64,000 nucleotides of DNA from Meghimatium bilineatum (Eukaryota; Mollusca; Gastropoda; Stylommatophora; Philomycidae), in the NCBI GenBank assembly GCA_034231615.1, contig CM067314.1:10391740-10455739 (forward strand), given 5' to 3'. A program made the translations under genes and the position numbers. The notes below the pieces were generated by a model. It worked only from the letters and a program-made list of their open reading frames with translations, had not been told where the DNA came from and did no database searches. Positions 9,690 to 21,289 of this stretch are shown one piece after another. The stretch's first letter is position 1. Each line of letters begins with the position of its first letter.

Positions 9690-10450
9690 TTGGTATAGAA
9701 ATGTATTGGCATTTGATTAGAATTAATGCTTGAATATTACTGATGTTTGAATAATATTAATGTTAGACTATTATTGGTGTATGAATATTATTGATTTTAG
9801 AATATTATTGTTTTATGAATATTATTTATTTTAGACTACTATTTCTGTATGAATAATTTTGATGTTAGAATATTATTGATGTTATAATATTATTGATGAT
9901 ATAATATTATTGATGTTAATAATATTGATGAATACTATTTAAATTTGATTATTACTCACTCCTAAGACGGATGTGTCTGGCAATTGGAGCAAATATATCG
10001 CCGACATAACACATTTATATTTTCAGCACTACGTCCAGCTAGAAATATAGTAGGACCATTGTCCTACGGGAGATCCATCGGGACGTTCAGAATGAACACT
10101 GAAGAAGAAGAATATTGCTGATGCTGAAATATTATTGGTTGTTCAATATTATTGATATTTGAATAATATTTATATATTATTATTGATCTTTGGTTATTAT
10201 TGATCGTTGATTACTATTGATCTTTAAGTATTATTGATCTTTGATTATTATTGATCTTTGATTATTATTGATCTTTGATTATTATTGCTGTTTAATTATT
10301 ATTGATCTTTGATTATTATTGATTGTTGAATATTATTGATGTTGAAACTTTAATGATATTTAAATAATATTATTATTGGGAATCTTATTGGTGCTAGTAT
10401 ATTTTGGATGATACAATATTATTAATGCTTCACTATTATTACATTAATGA
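9690..10450. repeat. Degenerate ATTATTGAT-rich low-complexity region
   Basis: Two blocks (about 9690-9960 and 10120-10450) of loosely repeated TATTATTGATGTTTGA and TATTATTGATCTTTGA words, about 15-16 bp. The section between, near 10020-10110, is more complex but unrecognised. Confidence 0.7.
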
Positions 10451-11125
10451 TACTGCGATTGTCTTAGCAGCAATATTATGTTCATATACTTTATTATGTT
10501 GCTGTTTTCTAATATTCTGCAAATCAATGAATCAGTCATTATATTGGATACAATTGGTTCAGTAAACATCATCGGTTGCGTAGTATAGATTACATATTAA
10601 GAACCTGAAAGTTGCATTGTTTTCACAAACATCGAGAAATCACATTGGTCAACTATTCCGATCTTAAAAAAATATCAGACACTTTTCTGGTCATGAAGTT
10701 AGACATATCGAAAGCGCCGATGAGATTTTCTTGCCTTGAATTTAGCCCGATGCATTTTCAGATAACGTTAAAATCGATGTTGCCGTAAAATAATGAAATA
10801 GTTTGGGGTGGTTTTTTTCGACAGGAGTGAGTTTCACAGACAATCAACAGAACACAATTTTAAATGCAGGCACATGTCTTATGGAGATGTACTTTAAGGC
10901 TGCTACTAACTGCAATTAGGGGTGTTATTTTTTTATACCAGGATATGCTTGTTTCGGTGATTTAGTATGAAACAAGGTCAGAAGATCCTAAAAGAGACGA
11001 TGAGTATCATGCTTGGGTGCACAAGAGGCACGTCGAGACATGCCATTTGATTCTTTCCCAATTGACTAACTACGGATAACATAATTATTTTTCACAACAA
11101 GAGACAACCACATAATCACATCTCA
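10451..11125 (+). other. Gene A intron, nothing recognised
   Basis: AT-rich, no exon or repeat family recognised. Confidence 0.4.
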
Positions 11126-11276
11126 TCAATATTATCCACAGCTACATAAATATTACCCACAACTGTATACATATTGCCAACAGCTGTACAAATATTACCC
11201 ACAGCTGTATAAATATTACCCACATCTGTATAAATATTACCCACAGCTGTATAAATATTACCCGCAGATGTATACA
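11126..11276. repeat. 21-bp minisatellite, about 7 units
   Basis: Units of TATAAATATTACCCACAGCTG with point variants. The 21-bp period leaves the minus strand open (QLWVIFI peptide), without coding support. Confidence 0.9.
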
Positions 11277-12054
11277 ATTTAGACAGTAAAAATGGTAAAC
11301 TAAAGGGAGGAATGTAATGATTGGGGACAAATTACAAAGTGTGTATCTTTTGGAAGACTTAATAGCTGGTGCGTTGATTTTATCACTGTTATGTTTATGT
11401 TCTAGTTTGTACATGCTTCCAGACTACTATCAGATAGTGACCCTCAAAAAGGATTGCAGTTCAGACACGATTGGTACACACCGAGAGGCAGCCGAGACAA
11501 TATATGGATTAGAGAGATAAAACAGCCAACGAAAACAAAACATATATGAAGCACAAAAAATATCGCCTTTAGAAAACTCTCCTACTACTGACGCTGGAAG
11601 GCATATCTGGGAGTAATCCTAAAAGAAAGAAGGCACCTGGTGTGCAATGGATCAACTTCACAATATATTCCCAGATTGCCATAATTTCGAGTAATAGTAA
11701 CTCTCAACATAAAATGCAAGGAGTGGTGCCTTACTATTGTAGAGTTTTGTGGACATGCATTGATCAGTGAGAATACTAGGGAAGACGGCACGATTATAGA
11801 GTCGGAGTGTGCTGTTCTTCGACATGCGTATAGTCAGTGTATAGGGAAGACCACTACATAAACAAATGCAATATTTGCTGTGTCTACAAGCAGCATGACT
11901 ATGGAGACTATGGCAGCGACCAATGTCGAGAACGTCAGGAGCGCACAGAAGGCAACTCGTATCTGCATTATCAGTGACCCAATGAGCATAATCAGTCATA
12001 TATACGTTAGCTGCGTTCATGAACACTGGTACTTGGGGTCTCTGTTACCTCTAA

Positions 12055-12170
12055 TATGTTATGGTAGTGTGTCCTGATATAACCTAATTGGACTTTTTCC
12101 GCTGGTTGAAAGGGGCACGACTCTCCAAAGGAGAGGCAAACTCATTAACTACCTACTACTACCTACCATG
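12055..12170 (+). repeat. Possible LINE 3'-UTR fragment (I/Jockey-like group)
   Basis: CCTGATATAACC, then GTTGAAAG and a CACGACTC block, resemble the end of the element at 21.29-22.31 kb (CCTGATATAACC, GTTGAAAGTGTCGTGCCTC). Short, so only suggestive. Confidence 0.35.
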
Positions 12171-12279
12171 AACACTGGTTTGAGGAGTGACCAATCTCCA
12201 TTATAATACTTGTGCTGACTGGAATGAAACCTTCTGACTCACTTGATTTTCATTGGCCACTAGAATGTCACTGTCTAAA

Positions 12280-12378
12280 AAATTTGATTCCAGGGAGGTA
12301 ATCTTGAAGAAATTTGATTCCAGGGAGGTAATCTTGAAGAAATTTGATTCCAGGGAGGTAATCTTGAAGAAATTTGAT
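12280..12378. repeat. 30-bp tandem repeat, 3.3 perfect units
   Basis: Unit AAATTTGATTCCAGGGAGGT plus AATCTTGAAG. Copies are identical, so recent. It abuts the 5' end of the LINE that follows. Confidence 0.9.
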
Positions 12379-12390
12379 TACCTTGTGCTA

Positions 12391-14450
12391 ATGATAATAC
12401 CTGGACGTCGCCAGACGGAAAGACAAGAAACCAAATAGATTACATATTAATAGATCAAAGATGGAAAACAAACATTCTTCAATGCAAGACACTACCAGGC
12501 GCAGACTGCGACACTGATCATGAGTTACTCATCGCAAAGTTCAAGGTAAAGATAAAAAAGACAACAAAAATTTCAATGATTACTAGATACGATATGACGT
12601 CAATACCGAAAGAATACAACATCAAAATTCAAAACAGATTCGAAAAATTACTAGAAATACAAGAAGAATACTCTCCAAATGAACTTGAAAACAACATAAG
12701 TGACATTTTCAATGACTGTGCAAAAAACATGCTACACAAAAAGAGCAGGAAGAAGAAAGAGTATATATCAGAAGAAACTATGAGCATTATCAAAGAAAGA
12801 AGGCACATAAAAAATAGTTGTAAAAACAGAACAAATTATAGAATCCTGTCAAGAGATAAACAAAGAAGAATTAGACAAGACAAGCAAAACTACATAAACA
12901 AAATATGCCTGGAAATAGAAGGGCAGAAAGGCTAAGGTAACAGTAAAACGATGTTCGAAAATGTACGACACCTAAGAGACAGCAAACCTCAACCAGCATT
13001 AAAAGTGCTGAAAGATAAACAAGGAAACATACTAACAGAAGGGAAGCATATCTTACATAGATGGAAGGAATACTGCAGTAAGATGTATAATGACCCAAGA
13101 AAAACCAAAAACAGAACAATAAACGAATATGAAAAGGAGCCAGAACCCACAAAGGAAGAAGTAAGATACGCAATAGAAAGTTTAAAGAAAGGTAAAGCCC
13201 CAGGCAATGATGGCTTAACAACTGAAATGATACACGCAGGCGGCGAGGCCGGAATCAAGATTTACCACAAACTCTGCTGCAAAATATGGGAAAGCGGTAC
13301 ATGGCCGGATAAATGGAAAAAATCATTATATATATACCCCTCCCAAAAAAAGGCGACCTTCAGATTTGCTCTAACTACCGAACTATAGCACTTATAAGTC
13401 AAGCAAGTAAAATAATGCTAAACATCATAATGCAAAGAATCAAACAGAAATTAGAGATGGAGATAAATGAAACACAGGCTGGTTTCAGATCGGGCAGAGG
13501 AACAAGAGATCACATTCTTAACATGAGATTGATCATAGAAAAGTGTAGGGAATTTTCAACTGACCTGCACATGTGTTTCAACACCAGCAACTATGGGAGA
13601 TAATGAACAGCATGGGTTTCCCAAGACATCTGTTCATGTAATAGAGGAACTTTACCAAGATCAAAAGGCTGCAGTGAAGTTAGAGGACGATCTCTCAGAG
13701 TGGTTTGAGGTACAGAGTGGAGTAAGGCAAAGTTGCACACTCTCCCCATACCTGTTCAACGTCTACGCTGAAAGTATAGTGAGGAACGTGAGAGAAGACA
13801 TACACAACACTGACTACCACGCTTTAAACATAGGTGGATTCCTAATCCCGGAACTACGCTACCAGACGACACAGTACTGCTTTCAAACGATATAAAGGGA
13901 TTGTAACAACTAATCAAGAACACAAAGAAATATAGCGAAGCACAAAATTTGTATTTAAACAAGCAGAAAGCAAAAATCATCTCAACAGATATAACAACAC
14001 AACAACCAAATATCAGAATAGACAATACCGAGATAGAGTGTGTGGATAAATTTGAATACTTAGCGGCAAAGAAGATCAACGCCTTCGAGCTGAAATGCTA
14101 CAGAAAGATACTTAGAATATCATGGAAGGATAAAATCAGAAACTCAGATATTATAAACACACTGAACTTTCCAGAGTGTTGGTTACTAAACACAATAACA
14201 AAAAGAAAACTACGCCTATTTGGTCATATAAAGAGACACAACTGTTTAGAGAGACAAATAATGGAGGGAAGAGTACCTGGGTAGAGGAGAAGGGGCAGAC
14301 CAAGAAGACGATGGACTGACGACATTAAAGATAACATAAATACATCGCTAGAAAATGCAAGCCACATCGCCCAAGACAGATAGAGGTTCAGAGAGTTCAT
14401 TGGGAAGACAACGTTCTGGAAGGAATACGTCACATGACACAATGATAACA
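12391..14450 (+). mobile_element. LINE family B, 2-kb copy with endonuclease end and reverse transcriptase
   Basis: Starts inside the apurinic-type endonuclease (TWTSPDGKTRNQIDYILID, then DTDHELLIAKF). RT blocks follow: KGKAPGNDGLTTEMI, WKKSLYIYP, the SNYRTIAL and INETQAGFRSGRGTRDHI motifs, SGVRQSCTLSPYLFNVY. The tail reads ELKCYRKILRISW, RKLRLFGHIKRHN, then GRPRRRWTDDI. At least four frame interruptions are visible. The first catalytic aspartate region is lost near 13560, and the A/YADD box near 13850 is not recognisable. The copy is therefore inactive and 5'-truncated. It lies in the gene A intron between vWA exons 2 and 3, same strand. Clade is RTE-like or a relative; inference. Confidence 0.9.
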
Positions 14451-14632
14451 AATTAATCTCTCCTGATACAACAGTGTATTTAAACGTCTGTGGCTTATGC
14501 CTCGGACAACGCACTGTATCGTATACAAATTCCAGCTACAATCACACGAAATATATCTGATTTAACAATTATTTTGTATTTATGCTATTTTGACTGGCAA
14601 GACGATAATGGCAATTGCATTATATTCATCAG

Positions 14633-14812
14633 CGGTGGCTGCTGCCGATGAAGTTAAGGCTTTACCTGTGAAGTCATATGTAGTAGGAGTTGGCTCTACC
14701 AATGGGACTGTGCTACAGGAATTGGCTTCTGGACCCAATAGTGTCTTCAGCGTGCATAGCTTTGCCGACCTCAACACGATCCTTGCAGAGCTATCTGCTA
14801 AAATGTGTAGAA
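14633..14812 (+). CDS. Gene A: vWA domain exon 3
   Basis: A 180-bp exon, entering and leaving in phase 1. With the preceding G it reads AVAAADEVKALPVKSYVVGV, then GSTNGTVLQELAS, VFSVHSFADL and ends LSAKMCR plus one base. VVGVG is the strand-5 core of a vWA fold, and the FADL...L helix is the usual C-terminal end. The Cys near the end likely closes the domain disulphide. Same length and phases as the exon at 63772. The donor is AGAA-GTAAGAAT. The next exon of gene A is not securely identified: either more domains lie in unrecognised sequence, or the protein ends soon after (see the candidate at 18570). Confidence 0.9.
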
Positions 14813-14859
14813 GTAAGAATATCGTTGTATTGTTTATTTAACATTGTATATGGGTATGT

Positions 14860-15165
14860 GACGTATCCTTTACACAGCGTTGTCATCACTGCCATTCTGT
14901 ACATTCCTCTGTTCCAGCTGTCCAACCTCTTCCAGTGCAATATTCAGAAGGTATTCAATATCTGCGTCCAGCATATTCTTGGACTATCTCTTCTTCTCTT
15001 ACCTGGAACTTTTCTCTCCAAATGTAATTATTCTAGACCAGTAAGTCTTTTATTTATTTGTCTATTTGTTTGCTCAGGATTTCAAAAAATTGTTTTGAGA
15101 AGTCAGTCTCCTTTATTGTTCATATCATTGTGAACGTCAGTGTTGTTTTGTCTTTCTGTCCTTGA
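14860..15165 (-). mobile_element. LINE family B 3' remnant, minus strand
   Basis: The reverse complement reads VPGKRRRDSPRICWTQI and, later, LDSWNRGM and KGYVT. This parallels the VPG, RRRGRPRRRWTDDI and WKEYVT order at the end of the 12.4-14.45 kb copy. Stops are present. Confidence 0.5.
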
Positions 15166-15177
15166 TATTTTGAGGTC

Positions 15178-15308
15178 CTTTCTATAACATTTGATTTCTA
15201 TAACATTTGATTTCTATAAAATTTTATTTCTATAACATTTTATTTCTATAACATTTTATTTCTATAAAATTTTATTTCTATAACATTTTATTTCTATAAC
15301 ATTTCATT
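15178..15308. repeat. 16-bp minisatellite, about 8 units
   Basis: Units of TTTCTATAACATTTTA with single-base variants. Confidence 0.9.
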
Positions 15309-16075
15309 TCGAACGTTGATATTTTCTTTTCTTATTCTGGATGTCATTATCCATGTTGTACAACCATATGTTGCTATCAGTGCAGGATTTACCTATAAGC
15401 CAAACAAGCTATAGCTGAGGATACCCAACACTTTATTTTCACTATCTATATATTCTTAATCGCTAAAGGGCCCCATATATCAAATAGCTTTAGGGCCTTA
15501 TATCTCAAATAGCTTAGGGCCCTATCAAGTCCGGCCCTGGTTGTCACTGAATACACATGGCTCTATAGCTAGCAGTAACTTTGTTTTTCTCTTTAACCGT
15601 TGTTAGAAATTTTCCATTCTTGATAATTTTTTTTAGAGCCTTTGCTAGTTTTTTTTTCCATCTCTACTGAGAAATCTCCTATTTGTGTTCATGTTTGATC
15701 GAATATATTCCTATTTGTTGCCATGTTCAAGTTGTTCTTTGTAATGACTTGTAGTTGGTGCTCATTTCTGATGATATGCATTGTTTTTTGTCTCCATTGA
15801 GGAACACATTGTGTATTAAGATATATTATTTGTCTAACACAATTCTGTGCTATAAACGTCATAAGGGGGCGGTGGGGCGGGGGCGCTCATGATATTAAGA
15901 TTTTACATTTTACATATTATGTGAGATTTATTAGGCTACATATTATGTGAGATTTATTAGGCTACATATTATGTGAGATGCATAAAGATGTTTATTGATG
16001 TTTGGCACATCATCATAAATACCATATTAAAATGTTTGCGGTTAGTGGCAGAAAAAAAATTACATTGCTTCATAA
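15309..16075. other. Intron or 3' flank of gene A, with a 26-bp triplicate
   Basis: A short triplicate of TACATATTATGTGAGATTTA runs over about 15905-15980. A GGGGGCGGTGGGGCGGGGGC G-rich patch at 15866-15887 could form a G-quadruplex. A possible decayed minus-strand LINE piece lies near 15340-15400 (YGCTTW-like). Otherwise nothing. Confidence 0.4.
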
Positions 16076-16826
16076 CCTTAGTGTAGACAGCGGCTTAGTG
16101 TAGACAGTTGCTTAGTGTAGACAGTTGCTTAGTGTAGACAGCGGCTTAGTGTAGACAGTTGCTTAATGTAGACAGTTGCTTAGTGTAGACAGCGGGTTAG
16201 TGTAGACAGTTGCTTAGTGTAGACAGTTGCTTAGTGTAGACAGCGGCTTAGTGTAGACAGTTGCTTAGTGTAGACAGTTGCTTAGTGTAGACAGTTGCTT
16301 AGTGTAGACAGTTGCTTAGTGTAGACAGTTGCTTAGTGTAGACAGCGGCTTAGTGTAGACAGTTGCTTAATGTAGACAGTTGCTTAGTGTAGACAGCGGG
16401 TTAGTGTAGACAGTTGCTTAGTGTAGACAGTTGCTTAGTGTAGACAGCGGCTTAGTGTAGACAGTTGCTTAGTGTAGACAGTTGCTTAGTGTAGACAGCG
16501 GCTTAGTGTAGACAGTTACTTAGTGTAGACAGTTGCTTAGTGTAGACAGTTACTTAGTGTAGACAGTTACTTAGTGTAGACAGTTGCTTAGTGTAGACAG
16601 TTGCTTAGTGTAGACAGTTACTTAGTGTAGACAGTTGCTTACTGTAGACAATTGCTTAGTGTAGACAGTTGCTTAGTGTAGACAGTTACTTAGTGTAGAC
16701 AGTTGCTTAGTGTAGACAGTTGCTTAATGTAGACAACGGCTTAGTGTAGACAGTTGCTTATTGTAGACAGTTGCTTAGTGTAGACAGCTGCTTAGTGTAG
16801 ACAGCGGCTTAATGTAGATATCTGCT
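16076..16826. repeat. 17-bp minisatellite, about 44 units
   Basis: Units of CTTAGTGTAGACAGTTG, mixed with CTTAGTGTAGACAGCGG. The CGG variants recur at fairly regular intervals, at first every second or third unit, which suggests block-wise duplication of multi-unit segments. One of the largest arrays in the window. Confidence 0.95.
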
Positions 16827-16942
16827 TAGGTGACAGTTCTGAATGTTTTCACATTTTAAAAAAATGTACATATTCGATTCGCAAATGGATCATATTTGTA
16901 AATTTATCTGTTTTGTGCATTTTAAATTGAGTACAAAAAATT

Positions 16943-17043
16943 GCCAAGCTTAAAACAGAGTTGTGCGTTTTTAATGTTTGTGGGTATATAATGCCAAGCT
17001 TAAAACAGAGTTGTGCGTTTTTTAATATTTGTGGGTATATAAT
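16943..17043. repeat. 50/51-bp tandem duplication
   Basis: Two near-identical units starting GCCAAGCTTAAAACAGAG, differing by one T insertion and a G/A change. Confidence 0.9.
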
Positions 17044-18560
17044 GCTATATTTGTATCTACTGTTTGAGGAATACAAAGGGTTTTGCATTGCTCGCATGGG
17101 GAAAAATATAAATGAGCAGATAAGTGAGATCCTAAATCTACCTCCTCGTGGCTGACCCTGGAAACATACATACAGCTGATATTCCTGTAATCCTGGCCAA
17201 CACTTTCAGGCTCTTGTCCGGGGATGTGGAGGCTGTAGATGAAATAAGAATTGCTTGCAAAAAGACAAGAACTACACATGAGATCTATGCGCCAACACAC
17301 ACAGCAGCACTGTCGTTACACAGTGACGTAAGACACATGTGCATTCCATCTCGGTCTGCAAAAAACTACAGAAGATTGGAGGGACGGACAGTGTCAATGT
17401 CACGATCTGGGTAGATCTCGCTAAGATATTGTGATTCTAAGAGTACATATTGAATCTGTAAAAAGCAGCACACGATAGAAGACAGGGTTGTGCATGTGGA
17501 ACGATATAGTGGCAACGAAGCCCTTCCACAACTCGGCTCATACAGGGAGAATTGGGTTCAGTACCAAGTGCGTAGAGGTGTGATGTTTTTCTTACACGAT
17601 AATTGTTCGCCGACTGCAAAACTCATCTTCCGGGATAAGTGCAATCTACCTACTTCTTTGGGTGATAAACGCAATTTCGGAGAGTGAAAACACATGCAGC
17701 GTGACAGGATGTATTGAAGGATGTACTACAGACGAGTGAGTGAGAAATACACAGATTTTATCCCTGACCCGGAAGTAATTAGCAAAGTAGTAGCTCGTCT
17801 AGGAAGGTGTACCAACCCTGCCTTTAATTCGACCGTCGCCGTTACCCACCATCGCTCACAGCGAAGAAATTAAGTCATTAACCTAGAACACATAGGGTGG
17901 TAATGGTATGGTCTTCCTACACGAAGAATATCTCGCTTGCTGCGAAGTGCTTCGTCGTCGGAAAACACACAATGGGTGACCCAGGCAAACTACCCGCTCG
18001 TCTCGTGACATATACCCCCTTTTAATAGAACGTTCCTTCAACTTGCATTGCAGTAATCTGAAACCGAAATCTTCTGGTATAAAAGTAAGTTCTGAGAGAC
18101 CATACTTCAGCAAATTGGAAATAAGAGCACATAGGTCAGAATTTATGGAGATAGCAACCAACCAACCAATCATCTACTGTTTGACATTTCACATCAGGAT
18201 AATGTTCTTTTTTTTCAGTTTCCCCGTAGATTATCGGTTTACCCGTAATCTTCTCCCATTACAGTTCTGATGGATAATATAAAAGGGAATTAACCGTTTA
18301 AAATGAATGTATTTTTATTTAACGTGTTAACTACCATATACAATGTATACACCTACTACACCTGTAACTGTCATCAATGGTGACCGAGAGGCTGCTTTGA
18401 TAGAACGAATACTTCATACTTGTGATCAATACATCTCATATTATTATTGTTATTGTTATTGTTGTTATTATTATATCAATATTGTTTATTGCATATTTTT
18501 AATTAATTCACCTCATTTTTTCCATGCGTTGAAATCAATACTAATTTGTTAATCATCGTT
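17044..18560. other. Repeat-poor stretch with unassigned short ORFs
   Basis: Contains open stretches of 60-96 codons at 17148-17414 (+) and 17883-18173 (-) without family resemblance, and at 18031-18092 an acceptor-like and donor-like pair around a 31-bp segment with a stop in the expected phase. Base composition is less AT-rich than the flanks (17.1-18.1 kb), which is unusual here. No confident gene. Confidence 0.35.
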
Positions 18561-18569
18561 TTTTTTCAG

Positions 18570-18588
18570 GTTGGTAAACCAACATCAG
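18570..18588 (+). CDS. Candidate terminal coding exon of gene A
   Basis: A strong pyrimidine tract and CAG end at 18569. Read in phase 1 after the exon at 14633, the next bases give AGT TGG TAA, so the protein would end ...KMCR-S-W-stop, directly after the vWA domain. This fits a gene with a single C-terminal vWA domain. Nothing but the acceptor and phase supports it. Confidence 0.2.
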
Positions 18589-19111
18589 GTATTGTTTCAT
18601 TTTTTACCAATTTTATATTTTATATTTTGCTGTGGTGTTCTTTTGTGATTCATATTGAAATTAATTTGAATGTTATTTCCTGACCATAAAATAATATAAG
18701 ACGCGTTGGCTCATTAGGAATCATCCTCCTAAACTGATGCATTTTTCTGTTCAAGTATTGTTCATTGGTCACCTTGCATACAGTATACATTTCGTCGACA
18801 TCCAAGGAATATCAGGAAATTGTCAAATGCTTGTCTTCAAGGCAATGATTTCTAATTATGTCCACAGATCGATTACCGATGGCAACTGAAGACCTACTAG
18901 CCAATAAAAAATCATTGATTCTTAACAATACATTTGACTATTCCAGTTTAGTTTCATAACTCACTCCTAGGATATTTTATGTTACAGCGAATTAAAATCA
19001 AGCGACTAGTTAAAATAGTAATTTTAAAATGATTGATTTCATATAATCTATTCGGTCTTATAATGTAGAAGGTCATGGATCAGACAACCATGACTATAAA
19101 ATAATGGATCA

Positions 19112-19235
19112 CAGTGTTATTCAAACAGTGTTACTCACACATTGCTGTCCAAATAGTGTTAATCACACATTGCTATCCAAACAGTGTTACTCACACGTTG
19201 CTATCCAAACAGTGTTACTCACACGTTGCTATCGA
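19112..19235. repeat. 28-bp minisatellite, about 4.4 units
   Basis: Units of GTGTTACTCACACGTTGCTA plus TCCAAACA. Confidence 0.9.
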
Positions 19236-19724
19236 TGAGACAGCAAAAGAGCTGCTGTTACAGTTTTGCCAACACACACATTCTCATATGAATTGTCTTT
19301 TTTCCATGATGATTATAATGCCAGCGCACAAATGGAGCTCAGCACATACAATGACTTTGATGTGAATAGTGGAGGTATACTTAGTCGTGTAACACCCCCC
19401 CCCCCCTGCGCTCTTCAGTATCTCATTTTCTGTACTACTTGACCACACCTTCATGAATTTTCGTGGTGACGTTTTCATCCGTACTGTATATGATGTAATA
19501 ATAATAGCACACCCCGTAGCCCTTCAAGATCGTAAGGATGTCACATTGAGACCTTTAGTACATAAAGATATCCAAGCATCTCTAATCTCTCTCATCATGA
19601 TAAGATTGGAATCTTCACACCCGTCCCAGTCATTGATATTATCCAGCCATTTCTTCTACTTGTCACCTAGTTTCTCACCCCCTTCCGCCTCACACTAACT
19701 TGAAGAAAATCTTTTGTCATCGAC

Positions 19725-20381
19725 TTTTGTCTCATCATGTTCCTGTACCTCCATATTTTGTCTCATCATGTGCCTGTACCACCATATTTTGTCTCATCAT
19801 GTGCCTGTACCTCCATATTTTGTCTCATCATATTCCTGTACCTCCATATTTTGTCTCATCATGTTCCTGTACCTCCATATTTTGTCTCATCATGTTCCTG
19901 TACCTCCATATTTTGTCTCATCATGTGCCTGTACCACCATATTTTGTCTCATCATGTGCCTGTACCTCTATATTTTGTCTCGTCATGTGCCTGTACCATC
20001 ATATTTTGTCTCATCATGTGCCTTTATCTCCATATTTTGTCTCATAATGTGCCTGTACCACCATATTTTGTCTCATCATGTTCCTGTACCTCCATATTTT
20101 GTCTCATCATATTCCTGTATCTCCATATTGTGTCTCATCATGTGCCTGTACCACCATATTTTGTCTCATCATGTGCCTTTATCTCCATATTTTGTCTCAT
20201 AATGTGCCTGTACCACCATATTTTGTCTCATCATATTCCTGTATCTCCATATTGTGTCTCATCATGTGCCTGTACCACCATATTTTGTCTCATCATGTGC
20301 CTGTACCACCATATTTTGTTTCATCATGTGCCTGTACCTCCATATTTTGTCTTATCATGTGCCTGTACCTCCATATTTTGC
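19725..20381. repeat. 31-bp minisatellite, about 21 units, open in three frames
   Basis: Units of TTTTGTCTCATCATGTGCCT plus GTACCTCCATA. Because 31 is not a multiple of three, each forward frame cycles through the same 31-residue peptide (words such as SHHVPVPPYFV, SSCACTSIF, CLIMCLYLH), and none meets a stop. Variants (TTC/TGC, CTC/CAC) recur in blocks, showing segmental duplication of several units together. Confidence 0.95.
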
Positions 20382-20434
20382 GAAGTTTCACGTTTATTAA
20401 CAGCGAATATTATAATTCAATCACGCACACACAC

Positions 20435-20522
20435 ATTGACATTATGTTCTAGGTTACACACACACATTGGGCTTATGTTCTAGGTAACAGACACACACAT
20501 ATTGGAATTTTGTTCTAGGTAA
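20435..20522. repeat. Short tandem repeat with ACACAC and TTCTAGG, 3 units
   Basis: Three copies of a roughly 30-35 bp unit combining (AC)n, ATTG and ATGTTCTAGGT. Confidence 0.8.
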
Positions 20523-21285
20523 CCAATAACCATCATACTTCTATAGCATTTGCTTGTAAAACTGTAAAAATATGTAACATATTACTTACCTAAATTTCCC
20601 GTTATATCAGCTTTACAATAACACAACAGGTTCTTGTGTACAGGTATGCGAGAAATGCAAGATTACTTCAATCGTAAGGTCTTGTTCAAGAGATTAGAGA
20701 TATATATGAATGTTATATACATTTATATATATATATATATATATATTTAAATGAAAACCAAATATATGCATGTAAATGTCTGAGGTCTGATGCATTTGTT
20801 CTACTGTCTTTATGTTACCTGATTTTACTGTTTGTTCACTGTTTTTCTTGTACTCTCTTGTAAAGGAACTTAATGTTGACACGTTGAAACGTATACTTGT
20901 ATCTGTATTTTTTCATACAAGCATACATGAGTCTAATAATATGTGCGTTCATTGTAAACCTAAGCGACCGTGTGTTTTATGTAAATAATATTATTAACAT
21001 TTAACAACTATTTAATATATCCATGTTATTTATCCACATAACAAATCTACATCAGATTAAGGACGTGTGACATAAATCCAGATGGCAAAGGTACAGAAAA
21101 TTGAAATATTTTCAAAGACCTCGTACTTTTGGAAAAATTGCTTGTGATTTTTTATCGATCTGTCATTACTAGAATATCAATACAGAAATAAAGATCACTG
21201 CATTTATCTTATTGGGTTGTGATTTATATTAGTGCATGCGAAATCACATTGTTATATTTTTTTTGAAACATTGAAACATTTTTTT
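20523..21285. other. AT-rich stretch with (TA)n, nothing recognised
   Basis: Contains a short TA microsatellite at about 20728-20747. No coding or known repeat otherwise. Confidence 0.4.
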
Positions 21286-21289
21286 GTAT

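Noticed and set aside
18045-18092. 31-bp exon between CATTGCAG and GTAAGT
   Set aside because: In the phase left by gene A it meets a stop (ATC TGA) but then a donor, so it makes sense neither as an internal nor as a terminal exon.
19725-20483. Open frames of up to 248 codons across the 31-bp array
   Set aside because: They arise in all three frames from the repeat unit alone; no start, splice or composition evidence of a protein.
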